A stretch of DNA of 64,000 nucleotides from Nageia nagi (taxonomy: Eukaryota; Pinophyta): assembly GCA_050084985.1 (NCBI GenBank), contig JBITNC010000002.1:21638001-21702000 (forward strand), given 5' to 3'. Position 1 is the stretch's first letter. Each line of letters opens with the position of its first letter. The notes beneath the pieces were generated by a model. It ran no database searches, was not told the DNA's origin, and saw nothing but the letters and a program-made list of their open reading frames with translations. The position numbers and the translations under genes were made by a program. Below, one piece after another: positions 11,540 to 22,937 of the stretch.

Positions 11540-13471
11540 TGAAGGAAATTTAATTTCCTTGATGTTGTAATGTTGCAATGTTTTATTTATTTCGGTTAAG
11601 GGATTTTATTCGCTAATCTTAGAGCATGGATATGCATTAAAAATTTGGTCAAAATCCCCCTCCGTATTGAAACTTGTAGCACTATAGATTAGATAAGACA
11701 TTTCTATCTCCCTTTAACTTCTCCCTATGCAACATCCGATCAGATTTGGTCTATCATACATCTTCAACAGATAGGCATGGTGTGTCATTTTTGTTGCAAC
11801 ACTCCATTACCTATAGTACTCATCTGTAGTTTTTTCCAATATCCTCTTCTGCAACCTTGTACTTCTTAAATGATTAGTCCAACATGCCTTTGATTGGATT
11901 TATATAGCTTTAGCTCTATTAAAATTTGATTTGACTTCAATATTATTTGGATTGATAGTTGCAGCCTCATATTGTTGGCCCAATGATCTCATAATCCTTA
12001 AGCAGATGGTTGTAGCTGTTGTTTATGTAACCTATGTGTGCCATAATGACATCATGTTGTATGGTTTTACTGTCTTACGTTAATTAGTTCTATGTGTGCT
12101 AGTGGCACCACTTTGATGTATAAAGACTATTGCACTTTGTCTGTGCATGGCGGTGATGGGTTGTCTGTTACACTAAACCAACACTTTTGTATGTTAAAGC
12201 CTATAACATGTAATCCATTAGATGATGTTTGTAACTTACTTTTGGAGCAATATAGGAAATATTTTATCCATATTATAGTGTTGTTTCATGGAGCTTTCAT
12301 TTCTTTATGGATGTATGTTGTGTTTTCTCTTTATGGACCTGTTTGTATGAGAAAATACTTCTAGATCCTTATAGGAGTGATCAAAGTCTCTTCCATGGTG
12401 ATTTTCAGCTATTTGGGATCATTTTAACTATTTGGGAACTTTTGGTTTCCCATTTTGAGTAAGGGATTCAGAGCTATTTATGGTTATGTCAAATAGCCTT
12501 TGTTGATAGGGTTAGTTTAATTTCAGAGGGAATGTTATACATTTATAGACCTCCTTTATTGTGTGATTCCTTCTATTTTGGACATAAAAATACACTTATC
12601 AACCTTAACTCATGGATATGTTTTCTTGCTCCTAAGCCTTATGAAGCCTTTTCTACTTTAGCTCAGATTTGACCCCTTCAACCTTCATGTCATTTTATCA
12701 AAACTTCACCATTGGATAGAGAATCTATTGTTGATCATTTTGATGAGTGAGAGTGCCAAGTTTCATCAAGATGTAGAGATATTATGCACTCTATAATTTT
12801 TCTTGCACCTACTGATATCATCATCCTTTGGATTGCAAATATCACTAAGTCTCTTTCTCCAAATGAGCTTACAAAGCATTTCCATCCAAATTTATTTTGG
12901 AACTATTTATTGATGCTCTAGCAGATCAAAGCTCTTAATTTGAGGCTTTTAGAGCATTGTTCTAGACATATTCATCAACTTATGATTGGTGAACCTTGAA
13001 TTTGACCAAGTTATAGCCCATAAAGATGGCCTTAAAGAAAAGTCAAATGATCTCTAGACTTATCAATTTTAACAAAGATTTGACAGAGTTCAAGAGTCCA
13101 AAGCATTGTAAAGCTTCAATATTTTTATTTTGGTCAATTTTTGACTCTGCTAAAGTTTTTGGCTAGAGCTTGCTGATCATAAACTATCGAAACCATGATG
13201 TTTTCACTCTACCAAAGATAATGTTATATTTTAACGGAGGTCCAGCAAGTCCAAGCATTCCACAAACTGCTAGAACCTTGGCACTTCCATTTACATTATC
13301 TTATAAAGATGGTTTCCATCTAGATTCCTTTAGATTGACTCATTTGAATTTATGGCTAATCTTAGGTCATCAAATTCTCTCGAAACTTTGGCCATTCAAT
13401 TTGTATCTGAGTTTGGAATCCTGTCAGATGAGTTCATCAATTGGTGGTTGATGAACCTTCAAATTCTAACA
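11540..13471 (+). repeat. 3' LTR of the nested LARD-like element
   Basis: Second copy of the ~1.93-kb LTR, starting TGAAGGAAATTTAATTTCC directly after the purine tract and ending CTAACA at 13471, where sequence of element A's 5' LTR resumes. It contains the CACTAAACCAACACTT phrase near 12172-12190, linking LTR and interior by shared repeats. Confidence 0.85.
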
Positions 13472-13991
13472 TTCTTTATAGTTTTTGGAACTCATGCAAG
13501 GGCATATAATCATATCCTTTTGGGTATTTTTTAATCATCTTATGCATGGTTGCATTTCAATATATTATAGACTAGTCTCTTGTAGACTCAAGCTAGATTT
13601 AGTTTAGTTTATTTAAATAATTAAAAAATCATTTTGTATTTGTTTAGTTTATGTTAGCTTACATCATAGGCATTGAGCTATTTTTGAGTACCTTATTCAT
13701 GCAAGGCTTAGGGGCTTACAAGCAAACATGTCCATTTTTATTGGTTTTAGGCTTTCAAGGAATTAGAGCTTAGAAACTCCCTTAAATCTTTATTTTGTAG
13801 GTTATTTGGTATTTTAAAAGCTTCATAAAGGATAAATATCTAACCCTTCTCTTCAATTTATCTTCTTATCATTTTTCATATAATTACGAAGCAATATTTT
13901 AGATATTACGAGTGGGTATACAAAGACCCTTAGATTTCTCATATTTTATTTGTGTTTGACCTCAAGTGGTGGGGTATTTGAATGCCTTATA
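13472..13991 (+). repeat. 5' LTR of element A, right part
   Basis: Continues the LTR interrupted at 8818 and matches about 22430-22937 (for example GGCATATAATCATATCC against GGTATAAAATCATATCC). About 36 bp before and 10 bp after the nested insertion have no counterpart in the 3' LTR; that copy probably lost them, or they are filler from the insertion. Ends near CCTTATA, followed by the PBS-like segment. Confidence 0.75.
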
Positions 13992-13994
13992 AAT

Positions 13995-14012
13995 TGGTGA
14001 TCATGGTGGGAC
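13995..14012 (+). other. Primer-binding-site-like sequence of element A
   Basis: TGGTGATCATGGTGGGAC begins 3 nt after the LTR end, where a tRNA primer-binding site is expected. It has the general TGGxGAxxxxxxTGGGxAC form seen in Tat-lineage elements, but I cannot assign the tRNA with confidence. Confidence 0.5.
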
Positions 14013-15024
14013 CTCCCTTGGTCCAACACTTGCAATATTATAGGAGTTTTCTACCCTTTTTCCTTATTTTTTTGGGTGTTTCAGTTGATCCTTTATTCCT
14101 ACATTTTGAGACAATTTGTTCACTAACTCAAGTTAGTTTTTTCAAGGAACCTTCTTGACATGGTCAAGATCAAACCCTAAAAATACGGAGTCAAAACTTA
14201 GCATAATAGCAATCGATTTCTTGTAGATCGATTATCAAAGTCCAACTAGTTCATTGCAAACCAATTACCTTCTAACTAGCTTCGAAACCATTGATTAAGA
14301 TTTCAATGTTAGATTTAGCATTCGGTTCTAACTATGTTGATCCCTCTTTATCAAATAATCTTTTCTATACTTATTAGATCAATTTTAGGAATTTAGCTAG
14401 TTTATCTTATTTTCATGCAAGTGACGTAGTTGTTGAGTTCTGTAACTAGGTGACAGTAGTCCCTTGCCAACATTTTTACACCTGGGTTGTACTTGTATTA
14501 TTTTTATTCAGCATTTTATACTTAGTTTTTCAAAAATATTGGGTACCACTTTCATTGATTAGCTGACTATTTGACTGATCTTCTAGTTAGTATTGCTAAC
14601 TAGTTTGTAGTATACTGATTAGGGTCAAAGCTTGTAAACCAAGTATGGCACATGATGGGAGCTTTGAGTGGGAACCCCTAGGCCTGTATCTCACTTTTAT
14701 CATGCTCTAGTATATATTTATTTGCTTTTGTGCATCCTAGGATTTTTTCTTTTGTTTACTTTTCTTCTTTCCTCTTAGTGAAAATAAAATTGAAAAGAAA
14801 ATCTTATTTTATCTTTTCATTAGTGAAAATAAAAAATCATACTTGGGAGGGAGTGTTTCCTTTTGAATATTATTGTGTGCTTTTATTTTTAAAAAAAGAA
14901 AAGAAAAAAGCAAAACCTTGGAGGGATTAGTTGCATTTACACACATATAGTTGCATGTTATATTTGCTTTATTAAGCTTGCATTAATCTCACAAGAACTT
15001 AGGATTGAGCCAGGGAACATGGTG
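14013..15024 (+). other. Element A leader, no recognised gene
   Basis: Lies between the PBS-like site and an inverted LTR fragment. Short frames such as 14730-14930 consist mostly of hydrophobic or lysine-rich low-complexity sequence and match nothing I recognise. No gag start could be supported. Confidence 0.45.
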
Positions 15025-16240
15025 TGATGCACCTAAAATGACCTCTTCTCTTTTGGGATACCCACGTTGCAATGTCTAAAATATTGCTTGAAATATGATA
15101 TGCTAAGAAGATAAATGTTAGTGGGGGGCTCAACACCTTAGTCCCTTAAGGCCCTAGAGTGTGCACAAGGAGAGGTGTTAAACCTCCTTGATGGAATGTA
15201 GGACACCTATCCCACAATTAAATGGAAAATAGAAAATAAGGGAATGCCTACAATGCAATGTGATATGCTCACGCTATGCTAAGACAATGATAATATGATA
15301 AAAATAAGCTAAACTACCATGAATCTATCATAGAAATCTACTACATGGTCACATAAATGCAATAGATAAGGATACAAGTGCTCCATTGCTCCAAGATAGC
15401 TCCATGTTCTTTCCAACACCTTCAAGAATGCTCAAAATCATTTCAAAAGGAGTTCTAAGATGTACTATGGCTTGTGGATGTGCTCTAGGGTTTGGTTGGA
15501 TGAGATGGTCAACTGGTAATGGCTAAGGTGGGATGATGATATGATGGCTCAAGTGAAAATGATTAGGAGGGAAAACAAATTTCAAAATTGACTTTATAAG
15601 TTGGGTGTATAACTAGTGGGCCAGCTAAAACCAACTCATAAAGTCAACAAAGGCTATGATAGGATGATGAGATGAGGATGATAAAACACTAAATGATGGG
15701 GGGGGAAAGGATAATTTTGAGGTATCTACAGATGCCCCCTTTTGAAGTGAGTATTGTAAGGTGTGAGACTACTCAAAAGCTAGCAAGGAAGATGATGATG
15801 ATGAAAGGATAAAATACAAAATGATGAGAAGATGAAATGATAAAATGATGAGAAGATAAAGCGATGAGATGATAAAATGATGATGATCAATGATTGATGA
15901 TGTTTTACTAACAAATAAGGAAATGTGGAGGTACGCAAACCTACCACATGCTAAGGCTATGCTAGGATGCTCATGAATTGAGGTGAGTCAAGGAAAGTAA
16001 AGATCTCCTAACTATGATCAAAGTGATGTGAGTGCAACATGCTATGATATAAGTCGACATGGTCATGTCGAGGGTACCTATGGCTATAACACCTTGCGAT
16101 GCCAACACTATCATGCTGTAATCAATTGGTACAAAAGCAAAAATAGATAAAATATGATATTATACAAGAGGTACCTATGGCTATAACACCTCATGGTGCC
16201 AACACTATTGTGTCATAACCAATTGACACAAAAGCAACTA
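15025..16240 (-). mobile_element. Oppositely oriented LTR-PPT-subterminal fragment related to element A
   Basis: On the minus strand, 16240 down to 15744 reads as subterminal internal sequence, 15743-15735 as a polypurine tract AAAAGGGGG, and from 15730 leftward as an LTR starting TGTAGATACCTC. This is the order seen on the plus strand at 21655-22937. The subterminal part is clearly homologous in inverted orientation: two ~100-bp units carrying GAGGTGTTATAGCCATA (16050-16230) match 21680-21840. The LTR part is more diverged, but a block near its 3' end (CAATATTTTAGACATT) has a counterpart in element A's LTR. It looks like the 3' end of a related element inserted backwards. Its left boundary is uncertain and its own 5' LTR was not found. 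Confidence 0.6.
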
Positions 16241-18359
16241 TTGATCACAATAATGTAACCTAAGGGTTTGGTATCATAAGTTTTCCATTGCTTAATAATA
16301 ATAAGGTTCTTAAATGAAAAAGAAGGTGGTGGGACAATGCGCTCATGGGGTTTTCTACTCAATCTTCGAGTTATAGGTTGGTTCCTATCTATGAAAAAGG
16401 TCAAAAGTAATAGGAAAAAGATAAAAACCTAATTACTAAATAGGAATATGTAAAGAACATAAAAATGAACTAAACTAATTAGCCACAACTTCAGAAAAAA
16501 CTTCATACATAACAATCACAAGATAAGATAACAATCACATAATGCAAAGGGAAAAATACCTCAATATTGTATTATCATATATGAAAACAATTCTTGCAAT
16601 GGGAAACTTTGCTAATATGTCTGACCTTATGGACTTCAATCAGTCCACTATTTATAGTGTTTCCTTTGTAAAATGGGTGGTTTTCCACCATTAATGACTA
16701 CAATAGAAATTTTTTCACTTTTTCACTTATTATAGTTTTGTCCAAATGCTATTACAAGCTAATTGATGATATCCTTTTCATATCGATGTGAATGTTTATG
16801 CTCTGTTATCATTTCATGTCATGTTCATCGATATCTGTGGTCATGTTAATCATGCTTGTCTATGGTGTTTTGCATGGGCATGCATGGTCACCCTATCGCC
16901 TTTTCACTGTTGTCATTTTATCAAATTTTTATCATCTTTTTAAATTTTATTCACTTACCTTTTGTAATACTTATAAATATGTGAAGTCGAGATTCATTTT
17001 ATTATTTTCGTCCATTTTATTTTACCAATTATTTGTTTCTTCATTACTTTATGGTCAAAATTTGTTGTAAACCTCTTTTTATCAATTTTTATCTCGGTAA
17101 TCATTGTGCAAATTTTGTCATATTTATCTTGTAACCTTTTGTGATCATTTTTTGTCATACTTTATTTATTTGTTATCATATCTTATTTGCTTGTAATCAT
17201 ATCTTATTTGTTTGTACTTGTATTTGTTTGTTTATGAGCATCTTTTAGAACAATCTCATAATTATCATGTTGTAAATTATACGTATTGTGTTATTTATGC
17301 CCTTATCATTACCTTTTTCCTTTTATCCTTTTGTAGTTTATTATTTATCCCTTCATCATCATTATTTATCTTGATCATGTTGCTTGTCAATTACATTGTA
17401 TTCTGGTTATTTATTAATTTAAACTTTTTTGTAAGTATTCCCTTTTAATTTGTTGCATAGATATGTGTGTTAATCAATTAAAGTTATCTAGCATTATTAT
17501 ATACATACATACACATTGTTTTGTTATCCATCCATACATGTGTTCATTACATCACATCCATACATCAAAATAAAAACATGCATACATATCGGTATAAAAA
17601 TCAATCATATCACATCTCATCATCGCATATATCATCAGAAATTATATCACCATCTATCATAAACTCATCATTATGAGAAAATCCATAGCATACATCATGT
17701 CAAATCATCAATCTTTATAAACATGTGAACATAATCAAGTCCATAATCATGCATCAAATGATAGTCCATCACTTGATATATAATAGTCCATAATAAATTT
17801 TTGATCATACATTAGAGTGTCTGTCAAAATACATTAGTGCATAATATGTCTAAATGGATACATATACAATAATTTGCACACACAAATGCATATCCAAAGC
17901 ATCTAAATTTATCCTAGCCCTAGGGTTATCTTATCAACCACTTTATCCTTCGATGGGGGTCTCATCATCTCCACCCTATCTCTAAATTTTTCTAGGGGGA
18001 GTCTTTGTCTCCCCCTCCCCCTTTACAATCGCCCCTGATGGGCCTCTTGTACCATGGCCTGCTTTTGGTAGCACTTGGGAGATCCTGAATGCACTCATCC
18101 TATATGAGTGTGCTTATTGCAAATATTACATAACTATGTAGGTTGATCTGCTACCCCCTACCTTGTGTGTGTTATGAGTCCCTCTCCTTTTGGACATGGT
18201 AGTATGTATCTTGCTCCTGTTGTCGGATGGGGCACCTGCTTTGATGGTGGCTCAACAACTATAATCCCTTGTACCAAGAGCTACCCCTATAAGGCTAGTG
18301 CTCTAGTTGCCTCCCTCTTCCAACTATCCAGGACTTCTAATATTTCTCTTATGGTATAA
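16241..18359. other. Element A internal region, no recognised gene
   Basis: AT-rich with many short CAT/ATC-rich phrases. Frames at 16792-17070 and 17212-17448 translate to phenylalanine- and leucine-rich hydrophobic strings typical of T-rich non-coding DNA. From about 17940 the base composition becomes more GC-rich, probably the 3' portion of the antisense PMD gene or its trailer. Confidence 0.45.
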
Positions 18360-19856
18360 TGTCTACCTTCTCTATTTGTGTTAACATTGAAGCCATCTAT
18401 GCTCCTACCTACATTGCTCAAGAGTCCCTCTCTCATTGCATAGCATCCATCAATCTCATTAGGCACTGCACCTCTACTTGGCTACTTACAGTTGCACGTG
18501 CATGTTGTCCCTCTCTCTATTCAAAGTATCATGCTTTATTATCATTATGTCTCGCTCCTAGCGAGTATTATCCCTCTCTAATATGATAATGTCTCTCTTA
18601 ACAAAATCTGCATCCTTCTCACCCACTAGCTGTGGATCGTGGGCCTCTTATCTCTTTGCTATGGCATCGAACCATCTATCAAAATCAAGCCCACCTATGT
18701 CTCCACCACCAATCCCTACATCTCTTGAGCCTTGTTGTGTTGGTCATGCCTCTAGCTATGGCTGAGTAGCCCTTGCTATCATGGGTCCTCATGCCTCTTT
18801 CCCTCTCTTCGATAGCTCATGTGACCTCCCACTAATCATGACCTACTCCTGCTACAAATCCCACCATGCATCATATGTAGTTCCATCCTAATGTTATCAA
18901 TGTTGAGTACCTCATCAAGCACACAATCAAGAGGTGTGTACCTCCTTCGAAGTAATGCCCCTTGTGCCTTCACTCGTCGATACAACTCAAGATCTACTAA
19001 TATGTCCTACAAGATCTTAAACTATCGGGTAACTCATTTGTATCTAAAAATCTCTACATTCTAGGACCTCTTCTTATGCCATTGTGGGATCTCTTAGCAT
19101 GGGCAAGCTGCTCCACCTACTTCACCTAATTAAGTGCACTCCTCTAGGGCCTCCAAATAATATCCTCCAGATGCAGGCTGGCCCATAAGATTCTATGCCA
19201 TGAGTACATGCCCTCATAAGGCCTTTTACAATATGCCTCATGCATCCTTGTCCATCTCCTACATACAAAAGCTCCCACCCTACTATAAATGCTTCTGGAT
19301 CCACCATGTTATCGTTGTGTAAATAGTAAGGCAACTTATGGGGTCGTACCAACTATGCATGCTTCCATGCCCAAATTTGAATCAATAAGAACATGAAGAA
19401 TCCCACTCTTCCCCTTTATCAGTTTGCTAGCTATTGATAGGTCTACCATAAGATTATCAGGCTCCATATGTATATGGTGCCCTCCTCCATAATGTCTCAA
19501 ACCACATTTAGCAAGTTCTAAGGGAACTTGTGCTTGCTCATATGAGGTAGAAGAAATTTTTTGATCAATATCATCACCATAATCGCCTAGTGGTTGATCA
19601 ATAGTCCTTGGTCATATAATGTAGCTTTATCAATGACCTAATGTTCGATCTCGATGGCCTGCCACCCATCATCGAACATCCTTTGCATGATCCCACTCTT
19701 GGTGGGCATCTCAATGATCATTTCATCGTTAAGGGGTACCTATAGAATTTGGTACACATCCTTTAGGTTGATCATCATCTTTCCTTTTGGAAAGTGGAAG
19801 GTATTGTGCTCTAAATCTCAATGCTCCACTAGTGTCTGAATGTATGCTTGATCCAT
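18360..19856 (-). pseudogene. Antisense plant mobile domain (PMD) ORF, degenerate
   Basis: The minus strand from an ATG at 19856 reads MDQAYIQTLVEH, then NTFHFPKGKMMINLKDVYQ and VPLNDEMIIE, interrupted by stops. This is the conserved start of the plant mobile domain ('LVERW...TFHLPxGExxxxLEDVxxLLGLPVDG'). Downstream, 19352-19122 stays open and encodes RPHKLPYYLHNDNMVDPEAF and later IWRILFGGPRGVHLI. Still further, an Arg/Glu-rich tail (DLELYRRVKAQGALLRRRY, near 18990-18930) has a coiled-coil look. PMD proteins such as Arabidopsis MAIN/MAIL1 act in silencing and genome stability; PMDs are also carried by MULE transposons and some Ty3/gypsy elements. Here the ORF lies antisense to element A about 2 kb before its 3' LTR. 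Several stops and frame changes make it non-functional as it stands. The C-terminal limit is approximate. Confidence 0.7.
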
Positions 19857-21654
19857 AATCACCTAACGTAATTATGCGACCCCATCTAACTTGATTTCCT
19901 TAAGCTAGATCCAGTCCTCCTTGTCTAAGGCACCCTAACAGTGTTCAAGATAGGCCTTAATTTTTGTCAGAACTTATCTTGCACAATTTCAAGTAGCAAT
20001 ATCAGTACCTTAATCAACATCAATGTGTTTTTATTTTGCAAAGTTAGTTCTTTTGATCCTAAGATATTTTTTATTTTATGATCTATCATATGTTTTGTAT
20101 CAAGTTGGTCAACTATATCACTAATATGTCTTTTCTATGTGTCATATTACATTTTGATCCTATTTCAACTAAGTTTTATCATTTGGTTTATCATATTTAG
20201 CCTACATTATCAGTTTTGTCTAACTAATTTGCAACAGGTCGGTTAGGGTTTCTTAACCGATTTCCTATAGATCGATTAATTAACCAATTGAGCGATTGAC
20301 TAACTAACCCATTGGTCATGGGTCAGTCCACCTGGGGCCTAACTGATAGGGTGCCCATTGAACCCTAAATTGGATTGATTTGTACCCTGCTAGTTAGCAA
20401 AGTCGAACGAGGCCAATCCAAACTCATGTTCAGCTTGAATATTTTTTGAAAAACTACTAAAAATGTGCATTAAAACTTAAGTTTTACTTTGATGTAAAGT
20501 TTTTAAATGCCTCTATAATCATTTTGACTATCATTTTGTGTGATTTGGTCAAGTATTTTACAAACAATGTGATGCCTTAAGTTTTGTAGTGTCCCTATAG
20601 CTTTTATCAATTTCTATCTATTTTAACTGGTAAAAACTCAAATAAACTTTATTTCCTACATTTTCATAATGGAAAATGGTAGTTTTTAGGCACACACTCA
20701 CTTATAGGGATGCTCATCTGCTCTTACCGGTGGTCCCCTTAGTGGGCCTTGTCTACTGTTGTTATTGTTGCCATATCACCTGATAAACCTTTGCATCAAC
20801 TATTGGTCACTTTTTGCTCGAAAAATAGCCAAATATCAAAGCTCCAATAGTTAACAGATAAGAATGCAAAATGGTAAGTCGATTTGGCTTTTTTATTTTT
20901 AACTTATCGTAGGTCTAACCAGTCCATCGATTAGTCAACCAATTTGCCAATTTTCTCAATCGATTTTCTTAATTATCTTACCAATTAGCCTTAACCATTC
21001 TACACCAAACCAGTGAGGGTTGATTTGGTCAGGTTTTTCTTCTTTTCTTATTGATTTCATCATCCTTTCTCACTCATCGATCAATAAGATGGATGTGGCC
21101 CTATCCTGAACCTCATCCCATATTCTCACTTAAGGGGAATGTAATCACCCAAACTTTACATATTCTCGATCATCGTTGTCCTATCAGGTTCCCCCATAGG
21201 TATGATTATTTTTTTGCAAAATTGGTATTTTGGCCTTGCATTTTACTTGTTGCTTTTTATTATTTCAAGAAATTTTATCATTTATCATTTGGCATTACAT
21301 CTTGTCCAAGCGTCGTATGCTTGCATGCTAAGGTTGAATGCTTGGTAGGTATGTGAGCCTATGCTTAATCATTCGACATGATTATATCACCTATCAAATC
21401 AGAGCATTTAATATAGTTATGTCATTATCATTTCATCCTTTGACTATGGGAAGAGCATAATCATTGATCATTTTACCCTTCAGTTATTTAGGCAAAGTAG
21501 AGATGATTTACTTTTGTTATTTAGTATCTCGATGCGATTGCATCCTTTTGACATAATTATGTTGTATCATTGTATAGTATGTTTGATAACTTCATTTTAT
21601 GATCATCTACTTTTAATATTTTATTGGCATGATTGCATCGTTATCACATCTTAT
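19857..21654. other. Element A internal region upstream of the PMD ORF, no gene seen
   Basis: No coding remnant is recognised. Phrases built on GGTTAGGGTT, AACCGATT and CGATTAGTCAACCAATT recur at about 20240-20350 and 20910-20990; similar phrases occur in the LTRs. If the PMD ORF was expressed from its own antisense promoter, that promoter would lie here, but I see no convincing TATA box. Confidence 0.4.
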
Positions 21655-21967
21655 TTTTCCCAAGTATCGATTGGTTATAGCATGATAATGTTGGCACCGT
21701 GAGGTGTTATAGCCATAGGTACCCTTGACACGACTGTGTTGCTTGTATCATATCTGCTTTGCTGTGGTATAGACTGGTTATAATGTGATAGTGTTGGCAT
21801 CATGAGGTGTTATAGCCATATGTACCCTAGGCATGATTGTGTCGATCCTATCAGTACAACATACACTAGCACCACATCACATACACTTCACCCATTTTTG
21901 TATTGCATTTTGCATCTCGCAAGATTTTGTTTTGCATCTTGCAAAAACTAGCATAAAAAGGGGCATA
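21655..21967 (+). other. Subterminal repeats and polypurine tract of element A
   Basis: Two related ~100-bp units (from about 21680 and 21790) share GAGGTGTTATAGCCATA and a following GTACCC segment. The pair is present in inverted orientation at 16050-16230. The region ends with the polypurine tract AAAAAGGGG (21955-21963), which would prime plus-strand DNA synthesis, 4 nt before the LTR. Confidence 0.7.
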
Positions 21968-22937
21968 TGTAAATGCCTAAAAATCATTTATTCGCCTAGC
22001 TTAGGTGACTCATAATGATTTATCATGTCTTATATCTTATTATGATCACATCAGTCCATTGACCCTATGCAATAGCATTGCATGACCATTTTTGGTAACT
22101 TAGCCCTTTGTTAGCACTTGGTCAACCCTAACCTTAATTAGCCTACCAGTTAGGGGATCAAGTGGGGATCAATCAATCGGTTAGGTATAAAACCCTAACC
22201 AACCTACTGATTAGTCAGTGTTAAATTATAAATGTCAATTCAAAATCATTTCTCCCTCTCCCACCAACGGATATCTTATGAGTTCTTGCATGCTTAGTCT
22301 CTTTGTCATTGTATGCACAAACTTTGACAACCTTGTACATCTCATGTAAGCTCAACCCATCACATCCAAGGAAAAAAGAGAGATCTTATCCTTATCTTGC
22401 AAGGGAATCTTGGGTAAACTCGTGAGATTTTTGGAGCTCACACAAGGGTATAAAATCATATCCTTTTGGGTCTTTCTAATCCTCTTATGCATGGTTGCAT
22501 TTATATATATTCTAGGCTAGTCTCTTGTAGACTTAGGATAGATTTTGTTTAGTTTGTTTAAATAATTAACATATCATTTTGTATTTGTTTGGTATATGTT
22601 AGCTTGCATCATAGGTATTAAGCTATTTTTCGAGTGTCTTGTTGACTCAAGGCTTAGGGGGTTTACAAGGAAATAAGTCCATTTTGCTTGACTCTAGGGT
22701 CTCAAGTACCTAGAGCTTAGAAACTCCCCTTAAATCTTTGTTTTGCAGGTCATTTGGTATTTTTTAAGATTCAAAAAGGACAAATCTCTAACCCTTCTCT
22801 CCATTTTGTCTTCTTGTCATTTATCATATCATTACCAAGTAATATTTTAGATATTAAAAGTGGGTATGCAACATCCTTTGAGTTTTTCACATTTTGTTTT
22901 GTTTGAGCTCAAGTGGTGGGGTCTTTGGTACCTTACA
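21968..22937 (+). repeat. 3' LTR of element A
   Basis: 970 bp, TGTAAATGCC...CCTTACA, uninterrupted copy of the split 5' LTR. Contains TATAAAA at 22186-22192 between GGTTAGG and CCCTAACC. Followed by TTATG, which matches CTATG before the 5' LTR at four of five positions. Confidence 0.85.

Larger units (their letters stand above)
8819..13471 (+). mobile_element. Nested LARD-like retrotransposon with very long LTRs and a 785-bp interior
   Basis: Two direct repeats (8819-10754, 1936 bp; 11540-13471, 1932 bp) start TGAAGGAAATTTAATTTCC and end in AATTCTAACA, the TG...CA form of LTRs. Immediately after the left repeat, TGATATCAGGGCC (10755 onward) resembles the initiator-tRNA-Met primer-binding site. 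Immediately before the right repeat lies the purine tract AAGAGGGAGAT. The interior has no coding capacity. Long LTRs with a short non-coding interior define LARD/TRIM-like non-autonomous elements; here LTRs make up over 80 percent of the length. The LTRs look roughly 80-85 percent identical by eye, so the insertion is old. Flanks share only TTC, so the target duplication is unclear. It splits the 5' LTR of element A and is therefore younger than A's insertion. Confidence 0.85.
8350..22937 (+). mobile_element. Large non-autonomous LTR retrotransposon with antisense PMD ORF (element A)
   Basis: Both ends are supported. The LTR at 21968-22937 matches the split sequence 8350-8818 plus 13472-13991, starting TGTAAA and ending CCTTACA/CCTTATA. 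A polypurine tract AAAAAGGGG (21955-21963) precedes the 3' LTR, and a PBS-like sequence (TGGTGATCATGGTGGGAC, 13995-14012) follows the 5' LTR. Flanking sequences CTATG (8345-8349) and TTATG (22938-22942) form a 5-bp target duplication with one mismatch. Without the nested insertion the element is about 9.9 kb. I found no gag, RT, RNase H or integrase inside. The only recognisable coding remnant is an antisense plant-mobile-domain ORF at 18360-19856. Extra antisense ORFs, some PMD-like, are known from Tat-lineage Ty3/gypsy elements, which suggests the affiliation (inference). Confidence 0.8.

Noticed and set aside
9299-12364. Short frames in the large direct repeats as host genes
   Set aside because: They lie in LTRs, and the paired LTR does not keep the same frames open.
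8814-13476. 5-bp target duplication of the LARD-like element
   Set aside because: Flanks TGTTC and TTCTT share only TTC at the junction, too little to claim a duplication.
16792-17448. Hydrophobic frames that could suggest membrane proteins
   Set aside because: T-rich non-coding DNA gives Phe/Leu/Ile strings by chance; no homologous motif, and it lies inside element A.
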